51,746 nt of DNA from Novosphingobium endophyticum (GCF_014640675.1 NZ_BMHK01000024.1:1-51746); one strand, 5' to 3'; shown: positions 16,752 through 26,015, counted from the first letter of the stretch. Notes: generated by a model from the letters alone, not told the origin. Program-made: numbers and translations.

Positions 16752-16831
16752 CATGCTTCGACAAGTTCAGCATGAACGGGGGGTGGGCGCAAAAATGTCA
16801 CTTCCGCTCGTGCCGAGCCTGTCGAAGGATG
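16752..16831. repeat. Dispersed inverted repeat upstream of aroC
   Basis: CATGCTTCGACAAGTTCAGC (from 16752) is matched by an imperfect reverse complement at 16804-16831 (TGCCGAGCCTGTCGAAGGATG). The spacer is about 23 bp. Elements built on TTCGACAnGnTCAG are common between genes in sphingomonads, which I recall rather than measured. It lies 34 bp before aroC. Confidence 0.6.
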
Positions 16832-16865
16832 GACAAATCCGGCGTCACAAGACAAAGCGCAAGGC

Positions 16866-17948
16866 ATGAGCGTCAACAGCTTCGGCCATCTATTCCGTTT
16901 CACCACCTGGGGCGAAAGCCACGGGCCGGCGATCGGAGCCGTCGTCGACGGGTGCCCGCCGGGGCTGGAGATCGACGAGAGTCTGATCCAGCCCTTCCTC
17001 GATGCGCGCCGTCCGGGCCAGTCGAAGTTCACCACGCAGCGCCAGGAGCCGGACAAGGTCCGTATCCTTTCAGGCGTGTTCGAGGCCCCCGACGGCATGC
17101 GGCGCACCACGGGGACCCCGATCAGCCTGATGATCGAGAACGTCGACCAGCGCTCGAAGGACTATTCGGACGTGGCCAAGGCCTATCGTCCCGGCCATGC
17201 CGACTATGCCTACGATGCCAAGTACGGCTTTCGCGACTATCGCGGCGGCGGGCGCAGCTCCGCGCGCGAGACCGCGAGCCGCGTGGCCGCGGGCGCGGTG
17301 GCGCGGCTCGTCATTCTCGAAGTCTCGATCCTCGGCTACGTCGCGGAACTCGGCGGCGACGCGATCGACATGGCGAACTTCGACCCCGCCGAGATATGCC
17401 GAAACCCATTCTTCTGCCCCGACGCCAAGGCGGCGAAGCGGTGGGAGAAGATCGTCGACAAGGCCCGCAAGGCCGGTTCCTCGGTCGGCGCCGTAGTGGA
17501 ATGCGTGGCGACCGGCGTACCCGCCGGCTGGGGCGCGCCGCTGTATGGCAAGCTCGACGCCGATCTGGCCGCCGCGATGATGGGCATCAACGCGGTCAAG
17601 GGCGTCGAGATCGGCGACGGCTTCGCCGCCGCGCGCCTCACCGGCGAGGAGAACGCCGATCCCATGCGCCCCGGAGAGCACGGCCCGGATTTCCTTGCCA
17701 ACCATGCGGGCGGGATCGCCGGCGGTATTTCCACCGGCCAGCCCCTCACGGTGCGCGTTGCCTTCAAGCCGACCAGTTCGATCCTCACCCCGCAGCCGAC
17801 GATCACGCGCGAAGGCGAAGCGACGGAGCTGTTCACCAAAGGCCGCCACGATCCCTGCGTCGGCATTCGCGGCGTGCCGGTGGTCGAGGCGATGATGGCG
17901 CTGGTGCTGGCGGACCACAAGCTCCTGCACCGGGGGCAGTGCGGGTAG
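16866..17948 (+). CDS. aroC: Chorismate synthase
   Basis: AroC converts 5-enolpyruvylshikimate-3-phosphate to chorismate, the last shared step to aromatic amino acids, folate and ubiquinone precursors, using reduced FMN. The 360-residue protein has all three family signatures: [18 protein letters not shown] near the start, the central [18 protein letters not shown], and [17 protein letters not shown] near the C-terminus. Length is typical. It is followed 9 bp later by the convergent GGDEF gene and preceded by a palindromic repeat rather than a clear promoter. Confidence 0.97.
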   Translation: MSVNSFGHLFRFTTWGESHGPAIGAVVDGCPPGLEIDESLIQPFLDARRPGQSKFTTQRQEPDKVRILSGVFEAPDGMRRTTGTPISLMIENVDQRSKDYSDVAKAYRPGHADYAYDAKYGFRDYRGGGRSSARETASRVAAGAVARLVILEVSILGYVAELGGDAIDMANFDPAEICRNPFFCPDAKAAKRWEKIVDKARKAGSSVGAVVECVATGVPAGWGAPLYGKLDADLAAAMMGINAVKGVEIGDGFAAARLTGEENADPMRPGEHGPDFLANHAGGIAGGISTGQPLTVRVAFKPTSSILTPQPTITREGEATELFTKGRHDPCVGIRGVPVVEAMMALVLADHKLLHRGQCG

Positions 17949-17957
17949 CCGCGGCGA

Positions 17958-19280
17958 TCAGGCGCTGTAGAAGGCGGCGTCCGCGCAGACCCGGTTGCGG
18001 CCCTGTTCCTTGGCCATGTAGAGCATCTGGTCGGCGGCGTTGAGATTGTTGTCGAGCCCTTCGGCGAACTGGACGACGGCCACGCCGATCGAGGCGGTCA
18101 CCCGAAGTCTGGTCTGGTTGTGCGGGATTGCGGCCTCGGCAATGGATTGGCGTACTTCCTCGCAGACGGCGATCGCCTCGTCGCTCGACATGTCGCTCAG
18201 CAGCAGGACGAATTCCTCGCCGCCGAGGCGGGCCGAGAGACCCTTGCAGCGCCCGAGCACTTTCAGCACGACTTTTGCCACTATTTGAATCACCTGATCG
18301 CCGACATCATGGCCGTAGCCGTCGTTGACTTTCTTGAAGTGGTCGATGTCGAGGATCGCCAGTGAAGCGTGACCGCTCCTCTCCTGAAGCTGGGCAAGCA
18401 GGGGCTGCGCGCGGTCGAAGAAGGCGCGGCGATTGTACATTCCGGTGAGGAAATCCCGCTCGGCCATGTACTGGAGCCTGCGCATCTGGCTCAGCGTCTC
18501 TATGTTGCCGGCTACCCGGCACTTCACCTCTTCGACGATGAACGGGCGGTAGATGAAGTCCGAAGCCCCCGCCTTGAGCAGCGCCGCGGAGAGATAGGGG
18601 TCGGTGCTCGACGAAATGCCGATGATCCGTACCTGTTCGGGCGGATAGGCGGCCCGGATGCGCCGGGTCAGTTCCTGCCCGTCGATGTCCGGCATGTGAA
18701 AGTCGGTGATGACGAGCGGGATGTTGTCATTGGCTTCCAGAACCGCGAGCGCCTCCTCGCCGCAGGATGCCTCATGGATCCGGTAGTTCTGCACACGCAG
18801 GATTTCGGTGAGAGCGAGGCGGGCGCTCTCGGTGTCGTCGACGACCAAGATAGAGGCCACATTGGCATTGGTGACCCGCAGGATCGTGCGGATGATGTGA
18901 TCGACCGTGTCCGGTGCGTCCTTGATGAAGTAATCGACGACATGCGATGCGCAGGCCCGTTCACGGACCTTGCGGTTGAGTGTGGCGGTAAACAGGATCG
19001 TGGGAACGCCGTTTTCCTCGAGCAGGTCGATGATCTCTCCGTCGGGTGCGTCGGGCAGGTTCATGCCGGTCACGGCCAGGCAGGGCCGGCCCTGTGCCAG
19101 CGCGCGCGACGCATCGGCATAAGTCTTGCACCATTCCACTTCTTCGGCGGTCTCCGCCTCGATGCGCGACTTCAGCATAAGCGCCATCGCCGCTGAATCC
19201 TCCACCAGCATGATCGAGCGCGATGCCTGCGCGGTGGCATCGGCGGGCCGGGCCTGATCACTCATGCGGAAACGGGTCAT
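17958..19280 (-). CDS. Two-receiver GGDEF diguanylate cyclase (PleD-like)
   Basis: This 440-residue response regulator makes cyclic di-GMP. Order: receiver 1 (about residues 22-137), receiver 2 (about 142-262), GGDEF domain (about 275-435). Receiver 2 has the acidic pair VDD and the phosphoacceptor in ITDFHMPD (Asp 193). In receiver 1 the expected aspartate is replaced by glycine (Gly 72 in VTGMNLPD), so it is probably a dimerisation or adaptor domain, as in Caulobacter PleD. The active site is GGEEF (353-357). The inhibitory RxxD position reads RCKG, so product feedback may be lost. The ATG at 19280 follows AAGGAG. No partner kinase is adjacent. Confidence 0.9.
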   Translation of the reverse strand: MTRFRMSDQARPADATAQASRSIMLVEDSAAMALMLKSRIEAETAEEVEWCKTYADASRALAQGRPCLAVTGMNLPDAPDGEIIDLLEENGVPTILFTATLNRKVRERACASHVVDYFIKDAPDTVDHIIRTILRVTNANVASILVVDDTESARLALTEILRVQNYRIHEASCGEEALAVLEANDNIPLVITDFHMPDIDGQELTRRIRAAYPPEQVRIIGISSSTDPYLSAALLKAGASDFIYRPFIVEEVKCRVAGNIETLSQMRRLQYMAERDFLTGMYNRRAFFDRAQPLLAQLQERSGHASLAILDIDHFKKVNDGYGHDVGDQVIQIVAKVVLKVLGRCKGLSARLGGEEFVLLLSDMSSDEAIAVCEEVRQSIAEAAIPHNQTRLRVTASIGVAVVQFAEGLDNNLNAADQMLYMAKEQGRNRVCADAAFYSA

Positions 19281-19526
19281 CGGAGACTCCTTTTTCGTGG
19301 AGGGGCAGCCGAAAGGACCCATCGCTGCGGCGCTGAATGCCACAGTGTGGTTAGATTTTGATGAACCGCGCGTCCCCGGCGTTTCCCGGATGTCCTTGTA
19401 TGCCCGTCGTTTACGTGCCGAAAATGCGCAGTCCTTGCGTGTTCCCGCCTGTCCTCGCCGCCAACCGGATGAGTGCTCCTCACTCTGAGCCGGGGAAGGG
19501 ATCGGCGATGCGGATCGATCCGCTGC

Positions 19527-20006
19527 TCAGTGCGCGCGGTAGATGGCGAGGCGCGACTTGATGCGGTCGAGCGCGCCGCGTGCCTTCGCCGGGTCTCCGG
19601 CATGAAACGCGGACATGGCGGTTTCGATGTGGGTCATCAGAAACGCGCGCAGCGCCCCCGGCACTTCGGGGCCAAGCGAGTTCGCATCGGCGGCCATCTG
19701 CGCGGTGCGGGCCAGCGCCGCGCTGTAATCTGCGCCGCCGATCTGCAATCCGGCGGATTCGGCGGCGGCCGCGGCTTCGATCCGGAGCAGCAGTTCGCGT
19801 GATGCGGGCTTAACATCCCACGAGGAGGTCATCGCTGACAGCTCTGCATTTCTGTCGGACGCGACACCGGCTTCGGGCATCGCGGCGCGGCCGGCGAGGA
19901 TACCGCCGGCGACAGCGGCAAAGACGAGACCGGCGGCGGCAAGCAGCACGGGTGCGGGACGGCGCAGGTCGCATATTGCCCGGACGGCCCGCGAAATCCG
20001 GCTCAT
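19527..20006 (-). CDS. Uncharacterised membrane-anchored protein, 159 aa
   Basis: This protein has a basic N-terminus, one hydrophobic segment (about residues 18-42, PVLLAAAGLVFAAVAGGILAG) and a soluble helical region. The last part (AMSAFHAGDPAKARGALDRIKSRLA) resembles a single TPR-like helix pair. The hydrophobic segment may be an uncleaved anchor, which would place the rest in the periplasm. I do not recognise a family. It is divergent from nitronate monooxygenase. The 246 bp between it and the GGDEF gene hold nothing I can name. Confidence 0.6.
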   Translation of the reverse strand: MSRISRAVRAICDLRRPAPVLLAAAGLVFAAVAGGILAGRAAMPEAGVASDRNAELSAMTSSWDVKPASRELLLRIEAAAAAESAGLQIGGADYSAALARTAQMAADANSLGPEVPGALRAFLMTHIETAMSAFHAGDPAKARGALDRIKSRLAIYRAH

Positions 20007-20151
20007 GGATCGCTCCTCGTCGCTTGCTCGCGCTCCTTTTCACAGGGAAACGCGCGAAATCCACCAATGCATCGCACTCTGAACGCTTGTCTGGCACGGC
20101 ACGTCCGCCTATGGCGCTTGCCCTGTTCCGACGCGGGCTATGGGAGCAACG

Positions 20152-21171
20152 ATGGCCGCCTTTATCAAGACCTCAGCGCTGATGGCGCGAGGATGCGAAT
20201 TTCTCGGCAGCGAACATGCGATCCTGTGTGGCGCCATGTCCTGGGTGTCGGAGCGCAACCTCGTCTCCGCGATCAGCAACGCCGGTGGTTTCGGCGTGAT
20301 CGCCTGCGGTGCGATGACGCCCGAGCTGCTCGATGCGGAAATCACGGGAACGAAGGCGCTCACCGCAAAGCCCTTCGGCGTCAATCTCATCACCATGCAC
20401 CCGCAGCTCTTCGACCTGATAGAGGTCTGCGCGAAACATCGGGTGGGGCACGTTGTGCTGGCCGGCGGCATCCCGCCCAAGGGCAGCGTCGAGGCGATCA
20501 AGGTCCACGGCGCGAAGGTCATCTGCTTTGCCCCTACTCTGGCGCTGGGCAAGAAGCTGCTGCGCTCGGGCGCCGATGCGCTGGTGATCGAGGGCATGGA
20601 GGCCGGCGGGCATATCGGCCCGGTCTCGACGTCCGTGCTGGCGCAGGAGATCCTGCCTGAACTCGCCGCCGACAATCTCGTTTTCGTGGCCGGCGGCATC
20701 GGCCGGGGCGAGCTGATCGCGGGCTATCTCGAGATGGGCGCGGCGGGCGTCCAGCTCGGAACCCGGTTTGCCTGCGCGAACGAATCCATCGCCCATCCGG
20801 ATTTCAAGAAGGCCTTTTTCCGCGCTTCGGCCCGTGACGCCATTGCCTCGGTCCAGGTCGACCCGCGCCTGCCGGTGATCCCGGTACGCGCCCTCAGGAA
20901 CAAGGGCACCGACGAATTCACCGCGAAGCAACTGGAAGTCGCGCGCCTGCTCGACGAAGGCGTCGTCGACATGGGGCAGGCGCAGCTCGAGATCGAACAC
21001 TTCTGGGCGGGCGCACTGCGCCGCGCGGCGATCGACGGCGATGTCGAGCGCGGATCGATCATGGCCGGCCAGTCGGTCGGAATGGTCACCAGGGAAGAAC
21101 CGGTCGCCGAGATCATCGCTGCGCTCATGAGCGAGAGCGAATCCGCGCTCACCGCGCGGGTCGCCGCCTGA
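20152..21171 (+). CDS. Nitronate monooxygenase (2-nitropropane dioxygenase-like)
   Basis: This FMN-dependent TIM-barrel enzyme of 339 residues shows the family pattern GAMSWVSERNLVSAISNAGGFG near the start (shown in part), PFGVNL, EGMEAGGHIGPVS, VAGGIGRG and MGAAGVQLGTRF. Nitronate monooxygenases oxidise toxic nitronates such as propionate-3-nitronate. Close relatives include FabK-type enoyl reductases, but the EAGGHIG motif favours the monooxygenase group. The ATG at 20152 has GGAG 5 bases upstream and is preferred to the ATG at 20140. A VOC-family gene follows on the same strand after 84 bp. Confidence 0.85.
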   Translation: MAAFIKTSALMARGCEFLGSEHAILCGAMSWVSERNLVSAISNAGGFGVIACGAMTPELLDAEITGTKALTAKPFGVNLITMHPQLFDLIEVCAKHRVGHVVLAGGIPPKGSVEAIKVHGAKVICFAPTLALGKKLLRSGADALVIEGMEAGGHIGPVSTSVLAQEILPELAADNLVFVAGGIGRGELIAGYLEMGAAGVQLGTRFACANESIAHPDFKKAFFRASARDAIASVQVDPRLPVIPVRALRNKGTDEFTAKQLEVARLLDEGVVDMGQAQLEIEHFWAGALRRAAIDGDVERGSIMAGQSVGMVTREEPVAEIIAALMSESESALTARVAA

Positions 21172-21255
21172 GGGACAGATCGGCAACGCCGCACGGCACT
21201 TGTGCCCGGCGCATGGGCGGACCATGATGCCCCGGAAGCGGAACGAGAGAAAGCC

Positions 21256-21657
21256 ATGCAGGTCAGCGGCATCGACCATGTCAACATCCTCACCGATGAG
21301 CTTGAGAAGACGGCAGCCTTCTACGAGAACCTTCTTGGCCTGACCCGAAGCGAGAACCCGGCGGTCAAAATGAGCATCTCGGGCTACTGGATGCGCGACA
21401 CTGCCGGCAATGCGATCATCCACCTCGTCGACCGGCTCTCCGCGCCCGACCGTTACTCCGACTATCGTCCGGGTGAGCCGACCCATGCGGTGCATCATGT
21501 CGCGTTGCGGTGCGCGGGCTTCGAGGAAACCGTCGCGAAGCTGAACGAGATGGCCTGCGAGTACAGAGTGAGCGGCGTTGAGCGCCTCGGGCTGCGGCAG
21601 ATATTTGTTGCCGATCCCAATGCCGTGAATCTGGAACTCAACTTCACCGGAGACTGA
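21256..21657 (+). CDS. VOC-superfamily (glyoxalase/bleomycin resistance-like) protein
   Basis: This 133-residue protein consists of two beta-alpha-beta-beta-beta modules. The first metal-ligand-type histidine is in GIDHVNILTDELEKTAAFYENLLG, a second in THAVHHVALRC, and a late glutamate in NAVNLELNF. That set (His, His, Glu) is what metal-dependent VOC enzymes use, for instance lactoylglutathione lyases and methylmalonyl-CoA epimerases. The exact reaction is open. It is 84 bp downstream of nitronate monooxygenase and could be cotranscribed with it. Confidence 0.8.
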   Translation: MQVSGIDHVNILTDELEKTAAFYENLLGLTRSENPAVKMSISGYWMRDTAGNAIIHLVDRLSAPDRYSDYRPGEPTHAVHHVALRCAGFEETVAKLNEMACEYRVSGVERLGLRQIFVADPNAVNLELNFTGD

Positions 21658-21752
21658 AACCGGCATACCCGCTTCGCTTGCAAACCAATCGCTCGCAAGA
21701 CGATCCTCGTCTTGGTACCCTGCGGGCAAATCGAGCGAGACGGGAGCCCCTC

Positions 21753-22625
21753 ATGTGTGATGAATTCACCGGTCAGGCCGAAGAGGCCAACCTTGCCCGG
21801 CGCGGGCTCAGTCGGCGGGAGTTCGCCGCTCTCGGCGCCACGATCGCGCTTGTCGGCTGCTCACGGCCGGCGAACGGCGAAGGCGGTAGCCAGGTGCGCG
21901 AGCGGATGGTCTCGATCACGATGCCCGGCGGCGTCGCCGACGCCTTTTTCGTCCACCCGGCCGAAGGGACCCATCCGGGCATCGTGATGTGGCCCGACAT
22001 TGCCGGGCTTCGCGAGGCGTTCAAGATCATGGCCCGCACGCTCGCGGCGGAAGGCTATTCCGTGCTCGTGGTCAACCAGTACTATCGCGGCGGACCGGCG
22101 CCGCTGCTCGAAAGCTTTTCCGAATGGCGCACGCCCGAGGGACAGGCGAAGATCGCGCCCTTGCGCGAACAGCTGACGCCCGAGGCGATCACCAGCGACG
22201 CGGCCGCCTTCGTCGCCTTTCTCGACAGCGATGACGCGGTGGACAAGACCCGCGGGGTCGGCAGCAACGGCTATTGCATGGGCGGGCCGTTCACCGTCCG
22301 TACGGCGGCCGCCGTGCCTGCCCGCGTCGGAGCCGCCGCTTCGCTCCACGGCGGCGGGCTGGTGACGGACGAGCCCGACAGTCCGCATCGCCTGCTCGCG
22401 AAGACCCAGGCCGCGTACTTCTTTGCGATCGCCCGCAACGACGATGCCCGCGACCCCGAGGTCAAGGTCAAGCTGCGCGAGGCCGCGCAGGCTGCGGGCC
22501 GCCCTGCACAGGTCGAGGTCTATCCCGCCGATCACGGCTGGTGCGTGCCCGATTCCCCGTCGTGGGACCCTTCGCAGGCCGACGAGGCCTGGAACAGCAT
22601 GCTCGCGCTTTTTTCGAAACTCTGA
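21753..22625 (+). CDS. Tat-exported dienelactone hydrolase-family lipoprotein
   Basis: This alpha/beta hydrolase of the dienelactone hydrolase family has 290 residues. The N-terminus has a twin-arginine motif (LSRREFAAL) followed by a hydrophobic stretch ending in a lipobox-like LVGC, so it should be folded in the cytoplasm, exported by Tat and lipid-anchored. Catalytic features are the cysteine nucleophile elbow GSNGYCMGG, the acidic strand before FFAIARNDDARD, and the histidine in YPADHGWCVPD. Classical dienelactone hydrolases are cytoplasmic and act in chlorocatechol degradation. An exported version must use another ester or lactone. It stands alone, 95 bp after the VOC gene. Confidence 0.83.
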   Translation: MCDEFTGQAEEANLARRGLSRREFAALGATIALVGCSRPANGEGGSQVRERMVSITMPGGVADAFFVHPAEGTHPGIVMWPDIAGLREAFKIMARTLAAEGYSVLVVNQYYRGGPAPLLESFSEWRTPEGQAKIAPLREQLTPEAITSDAAAFVAFLDSDDAVDKTRGVGSNGYCMGGPFTVRTAAAVPARVGAAASLHGGGLVTDEPDSPHRLLAKTQAAYFFAIARNDDARDPEVKVKLREAAQAAGRPAQVEVYPADHGWCVPDSPSWDPSQADEAWNSMLALFSKL

Positions 22626-22708
22626 CACCGCATTGACGCGGCATTTACTTGCCCCTGCCACGCTGCGCGCTAGGGTCGCTTCCGGGCGGCAGTCAAAGGG
22701 GGCATTCG

Positions 22709-23704
22709 GTGCTGGAATTTCTCGTTGCGTTGGTGGTAGTCGTCGTCGTGTTCCTGATGATGGGCGTGCGCGTCGTGCGGCAAGGCTATGTCTATACAAT
22801 CGAGCGTCTGGGCAAGTACACGCTGGCGGCGCATCCCGGCCTTCACGTCATCATCCTCTTCGTCGACCGGGTCGGCCAGAAGGTCAACGTGATGGAACAG
22901 GTGCTCGACATTCCGGGGCAGGAGATCATCACCAAGGACAACGCCATGGTCGGCGTGGACGCGGTGGTCTTCTTCCAGGTGCTCGATGCCGGCAAGGCGG
23001 CATACGAGGTGCACAACCTCTATGCCTCGATCATGGCGCTCACGACCACCAATCTGCGTACCGTCATGGGCTCGATGGACCTCGACGAAACGCTTTCCAA
23101 GCGTGACGAGATCAACGCGCGGCTGCTATCGGTGGTCGATCACGCGACTTCGCCATGGGGCGTCAAGATCACCCGCGTCGAGATCAAGGACATCCGCCCG
23201 CCGCAGGACATCTCCAACGCCATGGCCCGCCAGATGAAGGCCGAGCGTGAGAAACGCGCCGAGATCCTCGAGGCCGAAGCAAGCCGCGCTTCGGCGATCC
23301 TGCGCGCCGAGGGCGAGAAGCAGTCGCAGATCCTCTCTGCCGAGGGCCGGCGCGAGGCCGCCTTCCGCGATGCCGAGGCCCGCGAACGCGAAGCCGAGGC
23401 CGAAGCGCGCGCGACCAACATGGTCAGCCAGGCGATCGCCGAATCCGGCAGCCAGGCGATCAACTACTTCATCGCCCAGAAATATACCGATGCCGTGGGC
23501 AAGTTCGCGACGTCGCCCAATGCAAAGACGATCCTGTTCCCGGTCGAGGCGACACAGCTCATAGGTACGCTTGGCGGTATTGGCGAACTGGCCAAGGAAG
23601 CCCTGAATGGCAATCCGCCGGCTCCTCCGGCCCCGCCAGCGCCCCCCGCCGCGCCTCGCCGCTCCACCTCCACGGTGCCGCGGACGCCCGGCGGAAACAT
23701 CTGA
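22709..23704 (+). CDS. SPFH/Band 7 (stomatin-like) membrane protein, QmcA-like
   Basis: This 331-residue protein has an N-terminal membrane segment (LEFLVALVVVVVVFLMMGV). The SPFH domain follows (VRQGYVYTIERLGKY, PGLHVIILFVDRVGQKVNVMEQ), then a long coiled coil rich in Glu, Arg and Ala. The C-terminus is proline-rich. It resembles E. coli QmcA/YbbK and other bacterial stomatins, which form large ring oligomers and influence membrane protease activity and membrane order. The GTG at 22709 has AAAGGGGG 6 bases upstream. Its stop overlaps the start of the NfeD-like gene by one base, the standard stomatin-NfeD operon. Confidence 0.9.
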   Translation: MLEFLVALVVVVVVFLMMGVRVVRQGYVYTIERLGKYTLAAHPGLHVIILFVDRVGQKVNVMEQVLDIPGQEIITKDNAMVGVDAVVFFQVLDAGKAAYEVHNLYASIMALTTTNLRTVMGSMDLDETLSKRDEINARLLSVVDHATSPWGVKITRVEIKDIRPPQDISNAMARQMKAEREKRAEILEAEASRASAILRAEGEKQSQILSAEGRREAAFRDAEAREREAEAEARATNMVSQAIAESGSQAINYFIAQKYTDAVGKFATSPNAKTILFPVEATQLIGTLGGIGELAKEALNGNPPAPPAPPAPPAAPRRSTSTVPRTPGGNI

Positions 23705-24156
23705 TGGACGGGCTGATCGACCTTGAGGTACATTACACCTGGCTGGCGATTGGCCTGGTGCTGGCGGTCGCCGAAATGGCGATTCCCGGCGTGTTCCTCA
23801 TCTGGATGGCCGGCGCGGCGCTGATTACCGGCCTGGTGACCTGGCTGGTGCCGATCGGGTTGCCGTTGCAGATTGTGCTCTTCGCACTGCTGTCGATCCT
23901 CGCGGTCTTCACCGGCAAGCGGCTGCTCAAGGATCATCCCGTCATTGCCGCCGATCCCATGATGAACCAGCGCGGCGAGCGCGTCGTGGGCGAGACGGTC
24001 ATGGTGACGCAGGCGATCGAGGGCGGCTCGGGCCGTGTCCGGCTGGGTGACAGCGAATGGCTCGCAAAAGGGCCGGACGCGGCGGTGGGAATGCGGCTGA
24101 AAGTCGTGGGGCACGACGGCGTGGTGCTGAAGGTGGAGCCGCCGGAACAGGGCTGA
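23704..24156 (+). CDS. NfeD-family membrane protein, short form
   Basis: This 150-residue protein has three or four membrane segments (HYTWLAIGLVLAVAEMA, FLIWMAGAALITGLVTWLV, LQIVLFALLSILAVF) and a small C-terminal OB-fold (VGETVMVTQAIEGGSGRVRLGDSEW, shown in part). It is the partner of the stomatin-like protein encoded just upstream, with which it overlaps in an ATGA. In E. coli the equivalent pair is qmcA-ybbK. The OB domain of such proteins is thought to bind the SPFH partner. It lacks the N-terminal ClpP-like protease of long NfeD proteins. Confidence 0.9.
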   Translation: MDGLIDLEVHYTWLAIGLVLAVAEMAIPGVFLIWMAGAALITGLVTWLVPIGLPLQIVLFALLSILAVFTGKRLLKDHPVIAADPMMNQRGERVVGETVMVTQAIEGGSGRVRLGDSEWLAKGPDAAVGMRLKVVGHDGVVLKVEPPEQG

Positions 24157-24180
24157 ACAGCCCCATGCTCTCGGCGCGGT

Positions 24181-25332
24181 CTAATCCTTCACATGGGCCA
24201 TCAGCGCTTCGTCCAGCGCCTTGGGCGAGAACGGCTTGAGGCGGTCGAACCGGCCCGCCTGCACCAGTTTCGGCCAGTCCGGCTCGGCGATCATCGCGCG
24301 CCCGACGGCGATGAGATCGAAATCCCCGCGATCCAGGCGGCGCATGAGGTCGTCGAGGCGGCCCAGGTCCAGCCCGGACGTCCTGCCTTCGCCGAGGTTG
24401 GCGAAAAAGTCGCTGTCGAGCCCGATCGAACCGATAGTGCAAGTCGGCACGCCGGTCACCTTCTTCACCCAGCCCGCAAGGTTGAGATCGGCGCCGTCAT
24501 TGAAGCATGGCTCCCAGAAGCGGCGCTGCGAACAGTCGACAAGATCGACGCCCGCCTCGACAACAGGGGCCAGCAGTTCCTCGAGTTCCTGCGGCGTATC
24601 AGCGAGACGCGCGTCATAGTCGACCATCTTCCATTGCGAGAGGCGCAGGATGAGCGGCATGCCCGGCTCCAGTTCGGCACGGCAGGCGCGGATCACTTCG
24701 GCGGCGAACTGGCCACGGGCGCGGGCGGAACCGCCGTAGCGGTCGCCGCGGTGGTTGAGCGCCTTCCACAGGAACTGATCTATCAGATAGCCGTGCGCGC
24801 CGTGCAGTTCGATCCCGTCGAAGCCGAGTTCGACGGCCTTGCGCGCGCCGCGCGCATAGGCGGCGATGACATCGTCGATCTCGGCCTGCGACATACCGTC
24901 GCAGACCTTGTTGGCGGGATCGATGTATCCTGACGGACTGACCTGGCCGAGTTCCGGCCGATAGGCGAGCGGACCGCCGACGAGCACGTCGGGCCCGCGA
25001 TAGATCAATCCGACGTGCCACAGCTCCGGGATGCATATCCCCCCCGCGGCGCGAACCTTCCGCGCGACGTTGCGCCAGCCGGCAAAGGCGTCCTCGCCGT
25101 GAAACCGGCCCAGCAGCGGATTGTCGCCGGAGCAGGGGTGGTCGATGTAGACACCTTCAGTGACGACGAGGCTGGCGCCGCCGCTGGCGCGGCGCGCGTA
25201 GTACATCGCGGCTTCTTCCCCCGGCACGCCGCCTTCGCAGACCTGAAGGCCCATCGGCGGAAAAACGATGCGGTTGGGCAGCTCGAACCTGCCGAGGCGG
25301 AAGGGGGTGAACAGGGGGCTGAAGTCTGTCAT
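24181..25332 (-). CDS. NADH:flavin oxidoreductase, Old Yellow Enzyme family
   Basis: This FMN-containing TIM-barrel ene-reductase has 383 residues. Features are the start LFTPFRLGRFELPNRIVFPP, the substrate-binding and FMN region with ELWHVG, and the strongly conserved HGAHGYLIDQFLW followed by NHRGDRYGG. Near the C-terminus is the phosphate-binding DLIAVGRAMIAEPDW. It reduces activated C=C bonds or relatives thereof. There is no C-terminal Fe-S/NADPH domain, so it is the short form rather than the 2,4-dienoyl-CoA-reductase type. It is the last gene of a likely TetR, MobA-like, OYE unit with gaps of 20 and 48 bp, and is convergent with the NfeD gene. Confidence 0.9.
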   Translation of the reverse strand: MTDFSPLFTPFRLGRFELPNRIVFPPMGLQVCEGGVPGEEAAMYYARRASGGASLVVTEGVYIDHPCSGDNPLLGRFHGEDAFAGWRNVARKVRAAGGICIPELWHVGLIYRGPDVLVGGPLAYRPELGQVSPSGYIDPANKVCDGMSQAEIDDVIAAYARGARKAVELGFDGIELHGAHGYLIDQFLWKALNHRGDRYGGSARARGQFAAEVIRACRAELEPGMPLILRLSQWKMVDYDARLADTPQELEELLAPVVEAGVDLVDCSQRRFWEPCFNDGADLNLAGWVKKVTGVPTCTIGSIGLDSDFFANLGEGRTSGLDLGRLDDLMRRLDRGDFDLIAVGRAMIAEPDWPKLVQAGRFDRLKPFSPKALDEALMAHVKD

Positions 25333-25380
25333 GCGGCGGGCATGTTCCTCTCCTGCGGTCGCGGGGTTCCCGGTCCGGCC

Positions 25381-25995
25381 TTAACCTGATCGGTCCCGGC
25401 TCGCCGATCGTCCGAGGTCTTCGGGCCGATCGACGTCGAAATGTATGCCCGGATTTGTACACTCGTCAAACACGACGTCCTTGCGCGAACGCAGCAGACG
25501 CCCGGCGCCCTCGTCTCCGCTCAGCGCGGCGATGTCCGGAAAGGCGCGGGAGGAAAGCAGCACCGGGTGGCCGGGGCGCCCGCCGAACCGGGGCACCGCC
25601 GCGTAGTTGTCGTCCAGCAAGAGCGCCAGCCGCTCCGCCTCCTCGCGGGGAACGCGCGGCATGTCGCCCAGGAACACGAAAGCGCCGTCCGCATCGGTCG
25701 TCGCAGCGATGCCCGCTTTGAGCGATTCCGACATGGCGGCGCTGACGAGGCGGCGGACCTCGACAGGGGGAATGCCCTGCCAGCTTCCGACGTCGAGACC
25801 GGGCCTGGCGACGACGATCACACGCGCAACCGGTGCCGCGCGCGCTGCGCGGATCGCATGAAACAGCAGCGGCTCGCCATCGAGCAGCGCGGACAGCTTG
25901 TCACCGCCGAAGCGCGTCGCCGAACCGGCGGCAAGGACAAGCGCGACCAGTTTCAGGCGCGGTTCGCGATCGGATGGTGGCGCCTGTTCGTCCAT
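25381..25995 (-). CDS. MobA-like NTP transferase (molybdenum cofactor nucleotidyltransferase type)
   Basis: This 204-residue Rossmann-like nucleotidyltransferase has the signature LVLAAGSATRFGGDKL (the nucleotide loop with Lys), then ARVIVVARPG, FLGDMPRVP with the metal-binding Asp, and GRPGHPVLLS. It resembles MocA/MobA-type enzymes, which attach CMP or GMP to molybdopterin, and the broader MobA-like NTP transferase group (PF12804). It ends with IHFDVDRPEDL, also typical of MocA. No molybdoenzyme or other cofactor gene is in the window, so its target could differ. It starts 20 bp after the TetR stop. Confidence 0.8.
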   Translation of the reverse strand: MDEQAPPSDREPRLKLVALVLAAGSATRFGGDKLSALLDGEPLLFHAIRAARAAPVARVIVVARPGLDVGSWQGIPPVEVRRLVSAAMSESLKAGIAATTDADGAFVFLGDMPRVPREEAERLALLLDDNYAAVPRFGGRPGHPVLLSSRAFPDIAALSGDEGAGRLLRSRKDVVFDECTNPGIHFDVDRPEDLGRSASRDRSG

Positions 25996-26015
25996 GCGCT
26001 ATGCCCCGGCCGGGA

